Assembly: GCF_010389155.1 (NCBI RefSeq)
Contig: NC_057761.1
Span: 55,364,587 to 55,428,586 of the forward strand
DNA length: 64,000 nt
Direction of reading: 5' to 3'
Source of the DNA: Erigeron canadensis
Taxonomy: Eukaryota; Streptophyta; Magnoliopsida; Asterales; Asteraceae
The notes below the pieces were generated by a model. That model searched no databases. It had not been told where the DNA came from and saw only the letters and a list, made by a program, of their open reading frames with translations. Each line of letters opens with the position of its first letter. The first letter of the stretch is position 1. This document shows, one piece after another, positions 38,538 to 57,837 of this stretch. A program made the translations under genes and the position numbers.

Positions 38538-41500
38538 ATTTCTATTTGTTTACGACTTTACGCATATTCTTGTACTATAATAGAGAAGAGCACATAATGT
38601 TAAAAGCCCATTAAACCTTTCTACCGAATCTATGTGTAAGTTGCAACAAAATAGATTGAATTCACCAGATAACTAAACAATTGAAACAAAACCACAGATA
38701 ATGGAACTATTAGTAGCATAAGTAAAGACGACCAGAAGTAGTTAAGGCCAAATGTTGGTTATATTGTTTACAAATCAGACACCTAAATGAACATAAACAG
38801 AAAAGCATAAGCAAATGAAAGACCAAACTTAATACAGCTTATGGAGTCTTTAGAGCTGTAAGGTTGTGGTGCATTCAGATGTTTCACAAACATTAGTCCT
38901 ATTTGAAGGTAATTGTTAGTTATTAGAACATAATTACATACATTGATACATACAGCTAGGACAGAAATTGAGAAAGGACTGCTATCCTTTTAACACTCAT
39001 GCATACATAATAATCTAAACTTTTGGTATCTCAAACCACTGAAAACTCCCTAACCAACATTGGAATATTTTCTACATCCACTCACTATGCCGAAAAAGCA
39101 CGCACAAATGTGACCCACATGCATGTGAGACTACATGAGATGAAGGGTCATTGTTGATTTGTTAAAGCACACAAGATGTTTAGCTTATCCGAATGGTGTT
39201 TATTGATTCATTGAAAGTTTAACCCAACAACCCAAAAAGAATGATGGGCTTACTGTGTAAAACTCAAAAAACCCAAAAAGAAATGGTCTTGATATGTGAA
39301 ATATAGTGTGGGTGTTTGGAATCGCTTATTATTCAGCTTATATGGTATCTACACGTGTTCTGCTTATTGCTTGTTAATTTCAGAGAATAAGCAACAACAA
39401 ACATTCTATCACAAACTGTACTGAATTAAGTAACACAAGTGAAATATTATATGATGCAGTTTCTCATTGAGGAATATCATCAAACACTTGTTTGGTGTTG
39501 ATCACATTCATAAAATAAATATATACTGTACTCGTATATGATAAGGCAGGCAGACCCATAAAAATATATATATATATATATATATATAAATTGAAAGACT
39601 GATATCGTGGGGGTATTAGGGTATAGAAATTGGCAAGAAGTGGAAGATGAGAAAGTACCTGCCGCCGCCGGCGGGAAAGAAACTTAAGAAAGGAGAATAT
39701 TGGAAAACAAATACAAGCCTGCCTTTCAAGATATGGCCAAGGCTCTACTGCTATGCTATTGTTTGTTGGAGCCTGGTAGGCGGATGTAGTTCACAATTGA
39801 CGGGGGGAAGTGCCCCCTATGACTTTCGTATTGCTTTAGAATGTTTAGTGTAAAATAACATAAAATGAAACGCGTTCAAATTTTATTTTTATAGAAAAGA
39901 AAAATTAGAAAATACATTTTTATTGTATTTTACTTTTTATTTTTCATTTCTTAAATTTTTAAAACCTCAAATTGTTTTCTACTTTTTAGTTTTGAACGCG
40001 TTTTTAAAATTTTTATTTATTTTTTAAAGATGGAAAACTCCTTTCATTTTTTAAAAAAATAAAAATAAAAAACTAGAAAACATTTTCCATAACTAAACAC
40101 ACCATTAGTTTTTGATAGTTTGTTGGATCAAAAACGATATATGCCCTCGGTCCAAATTGAGCATGCCCTTGTCTAATTAAAAATAAACCAAGGATAAACA
40201 AGATATATTTATGTGTTGGGCTTATTTATAATCTCATATCTACCAATCATTTTTCTTATTCTTCGCTGTGGGACCATATGCGGAACTTGAACTATTGTAT
40301 TAGAGTGGTTAAAATTTGAAAATTTGTATCTGGAGGGGTTAAAGTTATGTTTTTAGTAAAATTTATAGTATAACCCCCGGTCCATAATCCCTATGAAGTT
40401 CCGTCGTTGTGTGGGATATAAAAGCTTTCAAACTACATAGTTGTTTACTTGTTTATGTTTAGACTTTATGTTACACATACGGTACAAAACAAATAAGGTA
40501 ATCAATTACCAACCGTAACTACAACAAATTAAACTTTGTTATATTTTTTTTTTCCATTCAAATTTTGCTTTTCTAAAAGTACTAACTAGAATAATGTATG
40601 ATAAAATCCAAATTTATTGATGAAGGCTTGAGCCTCTTAGGAAAAAAGTGAAACCAGACAATGTTTAGTAGTTTTGTAGGTGTGACTTATGAACTTCCAT
40701 TGCAAATTTGTAGTTTAGAGAAGCTACAAAATTAATTATTTATCTGCTAGTTATTTTCGGATGATGGTGTTATTATAAGTAAGAATGTCGTTATAACCTC
40801 TAGTTCTTTCATGGCGTATGGATATGCTTTTCGAAAATTTTATATTCTCTGTTGTTTTCAAGGAATTTTTTTTTCCCCATCGACATTTAATGGTAGATCC
40901 GCCTCTGCAGCCTGGAGTAAAGTTTGTGTTAGTGGAGCTAGTATAGCTTTTTGGTTTTAAAATGTTTTTTTTTTTAAAATAAGATTTTGCTTTGATAATA
41001 TATCTTCTAATCTTGTCTCTATCTGTTAATGTGATCGGGTAAACAAATGAGTTTTATTTGTTCACGACAACTCGGAGTTGACCTTTTTTACTTAGCTATA
41101 TGCAGTTCAACTAAGGCAACCTTGTGAGCGTCTGTCGACCACCCTTAGGATGTGATCTTAAGTGGGTTTGAATCTGAAAACTCATGTGAGAACATTTGGA
41201 CCCTTCCCCCAAATAGCATCTTTTTATGTTTCCAATTGGACGAGACACGTAATTTGCTTAAGTTTCGTATTCGGAACCTGTGGTGACTGGTGACTCTAGA
41301 TTCTCTTTATATTGTCATTATTAGAAACAAGCTATGGTCAAGTTAACCCACTACTATAGTTCACCTACACCTCTTAACAAATTTGTAACCTCTTGAGTTT
41401 TTTGGTATAGTGCAGATGGTGGGTATGCCCCACCAAGGCTGCTTTCTATTATACTTGTAAATATCTTTTGAGCGATATAATATATTCAGTTTTCACTAAA

Positions 41501-42242
41501 AAATATTGTAACCTCTTTGCTAGCAAATTACTAAATCTTAATATCAGTCGGAAAATATTGATAACTAAGATATAATAAGGCAATAAGCATATGTTGACAA
41601 AACATTTTCTTCAACTCTATAATTAAAAGCTATTTCACTATATTCATTAAAAGACCCATCAAGCTGCAATTTTCCAAAAGGTTGAAATGTCAGACAACCC
41701 CAACCAACTCACATTATACCACCTTGAGTCTATCGTAGAAGAGCTTAAATCAAGTTAACCTATCTGGTTAGATAATGACTCAACCTAACTAAACAGCCTT
41801 CCTCAAGTAAGTTTTCTTATAATTAGTATTCATGGGTAGAAAAGAGTTCATATAAATGAGGTTAGTAAAAAGGCAAGTTAACCAAACATAACTAGGCCAG
41901 AAACCAAGCAAAGGTTGTAAAACCAAGACCGAGAAACGATGCCTCAGAAGCTGCAGCTGAAACTGAAGCTAAAGCTATTGATCCAAGAAATTGAGGTGGC
42001 CACTGGCAAAATCTGTAGTCTAATCTAAGTACATGTACAACACAGGGCACTCTAATTGTAATGGAAAAACTATTTTCTATCAGATGTAATGTATAATGGC
42101 CCCAAATCTGCACAAGATGTAATCGACTTTAAAGGCTTTCTGTTTCAACCTCTAAACCATTGGGCCAAAAAACTTGAAACTTTGACGACTGTCCTGTCCT
42201 ACACAAATTCCACCGACTAGCAGGTGTATATTGGTCTATATC
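38538..42242. other. Intergenic and 5' leader intron of FOLB, no other gene seen
   Basis: Between the FOLB coding start and the UBP stop. The part up to ~39660 is probably the leader intron of FOLB, with the promoter just beyond; an (AT)n run lies at 39567-39588. A palindrome-like TAAAAACGCGTTC/GAACGCG pair at about 39868 and 39998 suggests a small inverted repeat. GATCCGCCTCTGCAG near 40896 looks like an hAT terminus without a located partner. No coding signal; a frame at 42113-41892 is in the probable 3' UTR of UBP. Confidence 0.45.
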
Positions 42243-48724
<6,482 letters not shown>

Positions 48725-50454
48725 GTTGAAGAGGAAATCTAGGGTTTTGGATATGAATTGACGGATTTTTAGAGAGAGAAAGTTGGTGAGGAGAGAGAAA
48801 GCGAAGATTTGAATCAATCGGCCCTTGAAGAAGAGACGATGGTTCATGAGAATGTAACAAAACCCCCCACTGCAAAAAAATTTTGATAACAAGTAAAAAC
48901 GATAAAAATGGCTGATGATAGTGATTGTTGTGATGATGATGACAAAATAATAAAATGCTACAGTAATATTTTATTTTAATTTATATATATTTATTCACTG
49001 TGAGTAAAATATGTAGCAGAGTAGTAATAAAATCTATATTTTATTATATTTTGACTAAACGTATAAGATCATCGGAAAGTTTTTTGAAAACCTTTTATTT
49101 TCTTACCTAGTTAATTCATTAACATCAAGCTATTAATAAACAATATTTTAATAAAGGTGAATTAAATAGTTGTACACTTATCATAATATTTAAAAGGATA
49201 CTTTTAATATAAAAAATACAAATTTTATGCACCTTAAATAAAGACATAAGTGCTTTATTTAAAAAAAATTTAATAAATAATTCATTCTAATTGTATCAAT
49301 TTTTTTAGAAAGTTTTTTTCTTTAAAAAAAAAAAGTTTCATCAGATTATCATTAAAGATGTTCTAAGAAAAAAATGTATGTGACTACCACTCCCGCCTCC
49401 ATTCATTTTTCAGTTGTCAAATTGTCAAATATGTATCACTCGTACTCGAGTAAAAATGTGTGTTTTTTTAGTCGTGATGTACAGTAGAATCTCTATAAAT
49501 TGGTATTCGATAAATTAATAATCTCGATAAAATTAATAATTTGTCTCGTCTCAATTTGGGACCAGTACAAAAATAGACCTCAATCAATAAAATAATAAGA
49601 TGATAACTTTTTTTAAATTACAATGTATTTATATTGATCTCAACGAAACTATAAATTAATAATTATAAAAATATGTACTTGCCTATTAAGTATGAATTAT
49701 TTTGGTCTATATGATTAATTGTCTCGATATATACAAAATGATAGAAATGGTTGGTTACACTTATATCCCCATTAGATAGTCAATGGCAAGACAGATATTT
49801 TTATAGAATAAGATCCTATAAAGTTGTAAAGTTGAATCAATTTTAATGATTGGATTAAATTTAATAGTTAAAATTAAAATTTAATGTTTAAATTTTGACC
49901 TTTCAATTCAATTTAAGGGTTAAAGTTGTTCTAACTTTACATATAAAGTTGGATGATTAACTTTAAAGTTGGTTGAGAAATTCAATGAATTTCTTTGTTT
50001 GGTGGAGAAATCAGAAAGAAATAAACAAAATAAAAATATTTAAAATTAATAAAATGTAATTTTGGTCCTTTTGGATAAGTGTACAACAAACGCTCTTGAT
50101 AATCACAAAAGTGATAGAAATCTAAATCGTATAAAAAAAAAGTGATCCTAATAAATCATTTAAAAATATATTTTTATATCTATACTTCTATACTATATTA
50201 GTAATAATTATCACGTTCACTCTCATAAAAATGTTAGATGCAAAATTTTTATTTTACCCTTAACTAGCTAATCAACCCGGGTTTAACTCGGGCTTTTTAA
50301 CTAAAATTTTAAAAGAAAAAAAATCTTAAAAAGCGTATATAATTTTTGTTATTGATATATTATAACTCGGCTTGGAGATATTAAATTGATTAACACAAAA
50401 ATTTATATATATTAGTACTTATTCCATTAATAAAACATAAAAAGACATTGGAAT
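48725..50454. other. AT-rich intergenic with dispersed repeats
   Basis: Includes the UBP promoter side above 48724. At about 49487-49740 CAGTAGAATCTCTATAAATT begins a stretch with repeated AATTAATAATCTCGATAAA motifs typical of a common plant DNA-transposon family; ends are uncertain. At 50178-50290 a CTATACTATATTAGTAATAA stretch precedes CCCGGGTTTAACTCGGG, which might be another Helitron or Mutator fragment. No gene. Confidence 0.4.
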
Positions 50455-50664
50455 TTATAAATGTAGTTGCCGGAAAACTAAAAAAAGTGACTCTTTTTTG
50501 TAAAAAATATAACTTGAGCTCAGAATTTGGGGGTCGAGAATTTCGAAAGTCGGAGACGCCATGGCTGCTAACCCCGCGGGTTTACCCCGCCAATATACGC
50601 CTCGGATCATCCGAGTCCCATTTTTACGAACATTTGTATCATCATCGCCCTTTTTTTCCGGCAA

Positions 50665-51310
50665 CCTAAAAAACTGTTCAACGATATCATCATTTAAAGG
50701 AAAAAGTTTCGGAAACAAAGTATGTAAATAACTAACTGAAGGATGTCCCAGTCTTCTATGCCACAACCAGGCTTCTCTGTCACCAGTTCCATGAGCTAAC
50801 ATCACATTTCCATTCTCAATAACTTCATCAACATAATACAGTCCTTCTCTCTCAGTGCCACGCCCAATAATCCGTCCCGTCCTGATATCCTGTAAAAGAC
50901 AAAAATGTGGATGCATAAGAACTGAGCAGTTAAGTTCCTTTGTCACATGACTTATTGACAAAAGTTTATGTGATAAAGAAGGAACATAAAGACAATTGGT
51001 TAAATTGATGTTTGAAGAAATTTTAACGGTTCCACCATTTTTCACATCCATTTTTGCTTTATTAGCAACTTCTATATGAGTTCTCCTGGGTTTTGAAAAA
51101 ACTGAAAAATCCGACAAATCATATGTCATCGTATCAGTAGCACCACAATCAAAAATCCAAGACCCATTTTGTTTTTTGTAACCAGATTGAACTACATGGG
51201 CTCCCCCTTGTTTTTTCAGTGGACTAAAGCATTTCAGCCCATTTATATTCGGCCCAAAAGGCTGGGCTCCCCCTTGTTTCTTAAGCTGGAAGGGCCCATG
51301 TGGCTTTAAA
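50665..51310 (-). pseudogene. Copia pol fragment: protease motif and GAG-pre-integrase domain
   Basis: An open frame shows the protease active-site region as WIFDCGATDTMTYDLSDF (usual family form D-S-G-A-T), then LTNCLYVPSLSHKLLSISHV and the GAG-pre-integrase block WLWHRRLGHPSVSYLHTLFP. The Ser-to-Cys change beside the catalytic Asp is unusual. After NDDIVEQFF similarity ends. The frame differs from gag, the shift falling in a TA-repeat tract at about 51335-51356. Confidence 0.75.
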
Positions 51311-52526
51311 ATCTGGTCAACAGAATTATTACGTATATATGTATATATATATTATATGGAAACAATGGTTTAGAAAAAAGAGGATCACATATGTCGACCC
51401 CTTTTTCTCCTTTACCTGCCACCACCGAAAAACCTCCCTCTTTTTCATTAACTCCAGCAGCCGCTACTCCACCAAACCCCGTCTCCGATTTCCGGTTATC
51501 ATTCTCTTTGGTTGCAGTAGCCTTGGCGGTAGGGGTGATGGTACTAGTTTTGGGGTTATATCCTTTCTTGGTGCCTTTCTTGCTCGCCGTTTTGTGTCCA
51601 TCGGTCCACCACTCGGGATATCCAATGATCTTGAAACACTGGTCTTTGGTGTGTCGATACATGCCGTATTCATCACATTGTAGTTGTGATTTATCATCTT
51701 GAACAACTTTCTTCTTCCAATCTATGCGGCTGAAACTTTTTGATGCAAAACTGGATCCATCCATATTTGTGGTCATCAAGCCGGCGGCGATGCCTTGTGA
51801 TTCTCCAGTGGTTGCTCCCAGAATATTCTGGTGAGCGGCCTCTTTCCGAACAGTGGCATAAGCTGCTTCTGCCGTCGGTAATGGATCGATACGAAGAATC
51901 TCTCTTTTTATAGATTCGAATCTTCGATCTAACCCATTAAGGAACTGAAATAATTTCTGATTGGATCGGATTGTTGCATATGCTTTAATGTCTTCTGCAC
52001 ACTTCATGGGGTTTGGATCGATGCGATCTATTTCACCCCAAATACCTTGCAATGAAATCCAGAAATCTTCTAATGATTTTTCTGATTGTTTAATTTCATT
52101 TGCCTTGACATGAAGGTTGAAAGCTTGTAATTTATCTTTGCCGCTATTGTAAGTGGTGACCAAAGCATCCCACACTTCTTTCGATGTGGAAAATTCGGTC
52201 ATATTTTCGGCAATGGTTGGTTCAATATTCTGGATGAGCCATGAGAAAACGATAAGATCTTCTTGTTCCCATAACTCATATTTTTCAGATGTTGTTTTTT
52301 CTGGTGGTGATTCGGTTAAATGGTTTAAAAGATTTTTTGATTTTCCGCCGATAGCAACTCGGATCATCCGAGTCCATAACGGGTAATTTTGACTATTGAG
52401 TTTGAGGTTGATTTGCAAATTTTCGGAAAGTTTTGGGTTTTGTGGCTGTGAATTGTTGTTTTGCAATAAATTTGCTAACTGAAGCATTAAATCTGAACCC
52501 GATTTTGGGTTGCCGGTTCCGGCCAT
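51306..52526 (-). pseudogene. Copia gag polyprotein, open but with damaged zinc knuckle
   Basis: An uninterrupted 406-codon frame from MAGTGNPKS. It carries the N-terminal gag domain (LSENLQINLKLNSQNYPLW), the UBN2-type core (EVWDALVTTYNSGKDKLQAF, KSLEDFWISLQGIWGEID) and a zinc knuckle region CDEYGMYRHTKDQCF. The expected CxxC is CxxY, so the second metal ligand is lost. The last ~25 residues come from reading through an AT repeat. Capsid-like function of gag is known for the family; this copy is probably inactive. Confidence 0.8.
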
Positions 52527-52596
52527 GGTAGCTCAGATTTAATCGGGTGATTTTAGATGATTATTGTGTAGATGATGAGCCCCAAACAATTGGAAG

Positions 52597-52608
52597 CTCT
52601 GATACCAT
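52597..52608 (-). promoter_or_regulatory. Primer binding site, initiator tRNA-Met
   Basis: TGGTATCAGAGC on the minus strand directly follows the LTR end. It is the standard copia site complementary to the 3' end of plant initiator tRNA-Met. Confidence 0.9.
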
Positions 52609-52842
52609 GTTAAATAGTGATGAATAATATTGATTTTTATTGATATATCGATTGATTGAGAAAACCTCAATTTATACAAGAAAGAATAGACTGAAATATG
52701 GAAACTAAATCAAGTTGGAAAAACATTTGTCTTGATAACCAAGTCGAAATCTTTTGTATTTGGAAAGGATGATGATTTGTTCTGATCCAATAACCCCTTA
52801 ATTTCGGAAGTGATGATATTGTTCTGATCCGACATTCTAACA
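52609..52842 (-). repeat. 5' LTR of the copia element, 234 bp
   Basis: On the minus strand begins TGTTAGAATGTCGG and ends ACTATTTAACA, with TG...CA ends, immediately before the primer binding site. Flanked above by TATATATGTATATA sequence, so a 5-bp duplication cannot be checked without the missing 3' end. Confidence 0.85.
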
Positions 52843-54079
52843 ATATATGTATATATATGTGTATATATGTGCACTTACAAAAAGTTTTGTTTTGATGAAA
52901 AGGAGTTAAAGAAGGTAGGCAAACGTAAGATCAATGGTGGAGGAATTTTCATGTTGTGTGTTAAATGTGCTTTGCATGTGCTATTTGTATTTATACCTAT
53001 AATAGTTTTGGCCTTATTCATTTCTCAACTATAGACATGGAGAATTATAAGAAACTTTTCATATACAAATTTCATTTCTTCTCAAAATGTAGGGAAATCA
53101 TACTATGAAGTAATCTATTTTCTGGGAAATGGATATTCTTTGATATCTTTTCTCAACCAAACAAAGAATTTATTTCATTTCCATTTCTTTGGGTCCATTT
53201 CTTCCTACCAAACACACCCTTTAGTGATAATAGGCTAACCCTTACAATGCACCACAGTCAAATGTATTTTAAGCTGTTTAATACTCGTATTTACATACGG
53301 GTTAATACGGCTAAATGGTTGAAGATGGTGAGAGACCTTCGTGATACAAAGTTATAAGACACATACTTCACTTCATGAACCTCGTTACAAGCGATTCATA
53401 TTGTAAGCACAAACATAAGTTCAATAGCTTGTAGATAAATTTGCCATTCAATTACCAAAAAGGTATCACGGGTCATTCACTAATTCTGAGTATCTAACAT
53501 TAAACAATAACTCTAGCCCATTCGACACATACATTCATCACTGTTATCAAGTTAGTGCCTGCAGACCAAGAAATCTTAGTAGCATGGACAAACAATCCAC
53601 CAAAATGATAGAAATAAAAACTACATAGAAGTAAAAAACTACAATGAAGCTTTTAAATCAATTCAAAGAATGACATATTACCATCGCGTAAATGAAGAGA
53701 TTGTTAAGAAGCTCTAGCCTAGCTATATAGGCTGTGTTCAATCCTTGGGTGAATGGGATTATCACGTTCTGTGCATCACATATGATCATCATGCTATGCA
53801 CATTGTACTTTTCAGCGTTCCATAGATTTGTGTGTTATTAGTATGGAAAGATCCATTCAAATTGTTTCTGAGTAGCATTAAAGATGGCTTTCAATGCTTG
53901 GCTTGCTCTTAAATAAAAATGATAAATATTAGTTCTTTACCTTTATTTATAACTCAGCAACTCGGCGGCAATCTATAATGGCAAAATATATCTTTTATCT
54001 TGATTGAAAAGGATGCCATTTTAAGTATGTTTTCTAACATAGGCTTCAAATATTTTTTTTGAAATCTCTATATTTCAGG
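52843..54079. other. Intergenic, no gene seen
   Basis: Contains ATGGAAATGAAA-like runs near 53050-53220 (AAATTTCATTTCTTC, then GGTCCATTTCTTCCTACC, AAACACACCC) that resemble termini of a small MITE family, but I could not pair the ends. Confidence 0.4.
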
Positions 54080-56245
54080 GACTAACTTCAGGGCCAAAAA
54101 AACAAGGCTCCTCTCTAATTGAAACTGCATTGTTGAAGCTTGCTGATAATGCTTCTGTGGCTGGAGACAAAGAGTTTGATCTTAATATTCCTCTTAATTT
54201 CCCTTGTGGAATGATTGAGCCTCACCCTTTGCTTCGTGTATGTATCAATATATAATTTGGATACTTTAGCGTCTTGATATTAGCATTACCCTTTGATCCC
54301 ATTATTGCATTAGTCTTACCGCTACATTCAATTCATCATTTTGCAAAAACGGAGAATGAACACTAGAAAGTTCAAAAATGAGCGCTTATGGAGTTTGTAC
54401 AAAAAATGTGGGTCATGATTCTTTCTTTTGGTATTTCCACAATATGTTAAAATTTCTGTTTTTGGCAACTATAACTTATTTTCCCATATTGCTGTTTCTT
54501 GCATGTTATAATGTTGTTTGCACCCAAGATCTTGAATTCATGAGGTCTGTTGTGCAGATATCACTTAGCTTAGTAGAACATAGAGCTCCTTAAGAATTAG
54601 CAGAGTCAATGCATTGATAACGTATCTGGACTCTGGAGAAAAAGATGAGCTTTCTACACTTAAAGAAGGATTAAGAAAAGTCAAGATATTAAGGAGTATG
54701 TGTCAATTAGACGAGCCAAAAAAGACATCACGTGAAGATGATTTGACATAAGTGAAAGCAGAAGTGAAGAGGTTGATTACATCAACCTGTTAGACTCAGA
54801 TTCACTTTAAAGAACTGGAAGAGCCAGAGTTACATGAAAATGAAAACGAGTATGATGCTACTTTTAGGAAGTCATTTCGTTATGCCACACTAGCAAATGC
54901 AAATTATGTTGGAGGGTCTTTTCTTGAAAATAGTATTTATCATAGTTACCGAAAATAGTATTTCTTGAAAAATCTTTTATTTTGTAAGAGTATCTTGTTC
55001 ACAGTTCAATGTGCAGTGGTTTACCATGGAAGAAAAGGAAATTGAACTTACAATTACCAAAAGTTAGAGGGGAACCGTTGTTAAAGAAAGATAACTGTGA
55101 ACAAGGCGGAGATGACATTGATTTAGACCGGCGTCAGCTTAGCTCTGATTAATCTCTAGCTAGTTGGGGTAAAATCTTTTTCTTTGCTTGCTTCGTTCGG
55201 CACTAGAATATGTTTTTTTGTCTTACAAATGTATCGTTCACCCTGGATGCAACAATCTCGTTCCATTTACCTGTGAACGGGCTAATCTGGGTTATACATT
55301 ATTTCTAGATGGTAGTCTTAAGTAAAGGAAAACGAGTTAAAGTCACCCAAAAAATACTCTAGTGCATACAATACAACCTACTGAATAGTTTTACGAGTAC
55401 TTTTCTAGTAATTAAATTATTAGTGTGATGAATGTTTCGTAATCATATTAATACACAATATTAATGCAGAACTAAAAATGTCAAAGTGTTTTAGGTCCAC
55501 CAGTAAGCCTGGCCTGTATGACCTGTGAAAAGTTACCCGTTTTAAGTTATTACCCAACCTGTGCGACCCACTCATTTTGCCACCTCTAGTTCACTTGCTC
55601 CAAATCTTTACTAAGGTATTCGCTAGTTCGTTTGTTCAATATATAATGTTACTTGGGCTTTAAATCATTTTCGTTTCTTGTTTCAAGTAGTTGACTTTGA
55701 CTAAACTGCTAGCAGTGGCTGAAGTCATATGAAGACTCTTTGGCTTACCAATCTTCTATATTCGAGTTTGGGGACGACAACTTTGCTGTTGGAAACGGGG
55801 AACTGTTGGATATGCTCAGCCACGATCTTCTTTGCTATACCATTGATCAACAGAGTGAACGAGGAGCGAAAGAGAGTGCCTGTACGGCCCTACTTGGCGG
55901 TGATTGTTGACTGGTTCCAAAAGAGCCATGATTTAATGCCAATTAAGTCACGACATTTGACTCTTTCATGAGAGACGGTTCTTTATAGTGGAGACTCAGA
56001 AACCTATGTGAAAATCCTTAAAACTCAATTTCCTGATAAACATTTTGATCTTGAAGCTACTCTCGAAGCCAATATACGACTAATTTCTATAGTCCAAGAA
56101 AAATCTTTTTTTGGTTTCTTTCTAATCTGGAACAAGTTGAAGAGGGCAAATTTGACTTCGTACATGGAGCAATGTCGTTTGATAGTATGTGGGATGAGAT
56201 TAACCGTGAGCCGGACCTTTCTAGCCACGCGCTGAACCGCAAGTC
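54080..56245 (+). pseudogene. Decayed multi-exon gene, family not recognised
   Basis: Five plus-strand blocks look like former exons. 54080-54238: after TATTTCAG, GLTSGPKKQGSSLIETALLK and LNFPCGMIEPHPLLRV. 54613-54960: LDSGEKDELSTLKEGLRKVK, then a stop in DDLT*VKAEV, ELEEPELHENENEYDA and RKSFRYATLANANYVGG. 55015-55160: WKKRKLNLQLPKVRGEP to DDIDLDRRQLSSD and a stop. 55713-55910: WLKSYEDSLAYQSSIFEFGD onward. 56000-56240: VKILKTQFPDKHFDLEATLE and, in another frame, AMSFDSMWDEINREPDLSSH. In-frame stops and shifts break every long block. The character is nuclear-protein-like (acidic, with an RKRKL-type basic patch). I cannot name the family. Confidence 0.5.
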
Positions 56246-57837
56246 TACATGGTTAGTTGGAACCACCGCTTATTTTTGTTGAAAGTAAAACCCAAAGCTT
56301 CATCTTGAAATTTGATCGAGATACAACAATTTAAAAACTTACAAAGTGCCCGTCTCAGATTCAGTTGAAAATGGGTCATTTATAGCTGTAAAAGTATGCC
56401 TGTGATTTTTTTGTCTAAAATCTATGTTCCGGTTGGAAGATTTCTTGCTACTTTTGTCTTTCATTCATATGTCTTGCTGCTTTGTGTCTAGATTCGTTAT
56501 TGTGACTCATGCTTTCTCAAAAACATCTTTTTTTAGGAAAACTGATTATGTATAAGTAGCATTATGCTATGCTATCCTTACCCTATGTTATCCTATCCAT
56601 ACACAAACAATCCAACTGATCATGGATGCAAATAATGTAATGCTAATAGAAGACAAAAATGAAAATAAGATAAAGAAAACAGTTTTTGGTAAGCATGAAA
56701 ATAAGCACCAAAGCAGATTCTATTTTATTCTTTATTCTTATGAACATAATTCAAAGTTAATAATAAAATTAATATCAATATTAATTATAAAAAATAAAGT
56801 TAAAAATAATTAACTATCAACCACCATTCACCTTTTTTGTTTGGTTTACAATCCACGGACCACATGGAGAGTGGAGACCCCATCATGGGCTTTAAAATAA
56901 CCAAAAACATGGGTTTGGCCCACAAAATGATCACACAGGCCCTAGTGCTCTAGTAAATTCTTCATCGATAACGAAAAATAACAGAAAGGACCAATAGTCC
57001 AATACACTTATTTTTAACGTAAAAGACAAATGACAACAAATCGTTAATAGTTGCCTAGTTGGTGAAGTTTACAAGAAATAACTTCTAATCTAAACAATCA
57101 TAATTCTTAAGATGCAAACAAAATAAATAATAATAATTTAGTTATAATAATAATAATACAAATCAGATAATGTAGAATTGCACTTAGTAAAATGTGATAA
57201 AAGCATAAATGTATATATTATCTACCATGATCGAGTCCAAACGCAACCGGGTTTTATCACAGTGGGTCTTCGGGCGACGAGTTTTCCCTGGAACTAGAGA
57301 TGGAGGCTTGGCTACCAAACTTAACAGGCACAATGATCCTTCATCAGACATTATTCATTGACCGTTTAAAAAAAATTACAACAAGACTTGAGATTGAAAA
57401 AAAAAAAAATTAATAAAAAGTGTGAATGAGTCAAACCATCTCATTTGAAATATTTCAAATTTAAAGTCGATAAGTAACAAACGTGGTGATGTTTGATGTT
57501 TAGGCCACCCAAGCCAAAACACTGACTTAATATAAGAATGATCAAAGAATGATGAAGAGGACAATTAGTCAGGTGTTGACATGAAAATACCATAATAATA
57601 AGTGCATATTTACATGGTTATTTTGAAATTAATAACATATATGCTAATATGCTTTCATCTACTTCCATAATATGAAGCCATCAATATGTTCAACCAAATG
57701 ACAGATACATTTGTGAAACATTTTTGGCATCATTTATGACTCCTAATTAAGCTGTGAGACCATAGATTTAATTAGTATCTAGAAAAGCTGCACAACGAAT
57801 GCCTTACATTTAAGCCCGATTTCTATATATGTATAAA
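56246..57837. other. Intergenic, no gene seen
   Basis: AT-rich, with AATAATAATAA runs near 57125-57160. A short protein-like stretch on the minus strand at 57345-57230 (SLVAKPPSLVPGKTRRPK) is not extended on either side. Confidence 0.4.

Larger units (their letters stand above)
50455..52842 (-). mobile_element. Truncated Ty1/copia-type LTR retrotransposon
   Basis: Read on the minus strand: 5' LTR (52842-52609), primer binding site, gag, protease motif and GAG-pre-integrase domain, after which the copia order stops. Integrase core, reverse transcriptase and RNase H are absent and no second LTR is found in the flanking sequence. The last ~190 bases of the pol frame (below ~50650) do not look like copia and may be host or other sequence. 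The inserted piece is therefore 5'-intact and 3'-truncated. Confidence 0.85.

Noticed and set aside
50178..50300. Helitron-like CTATACTATATTAG and a CCCGGGTTTAACTCGGG hairpin
   Set aside because: Only ~120 bases, ends cannot be paired, and it adjoins the broken copia element.
51300..51702. Plus-strand frames of 103-127 codons over the gag region
   Set aside because: Antisense shadows of the copia gag frame.
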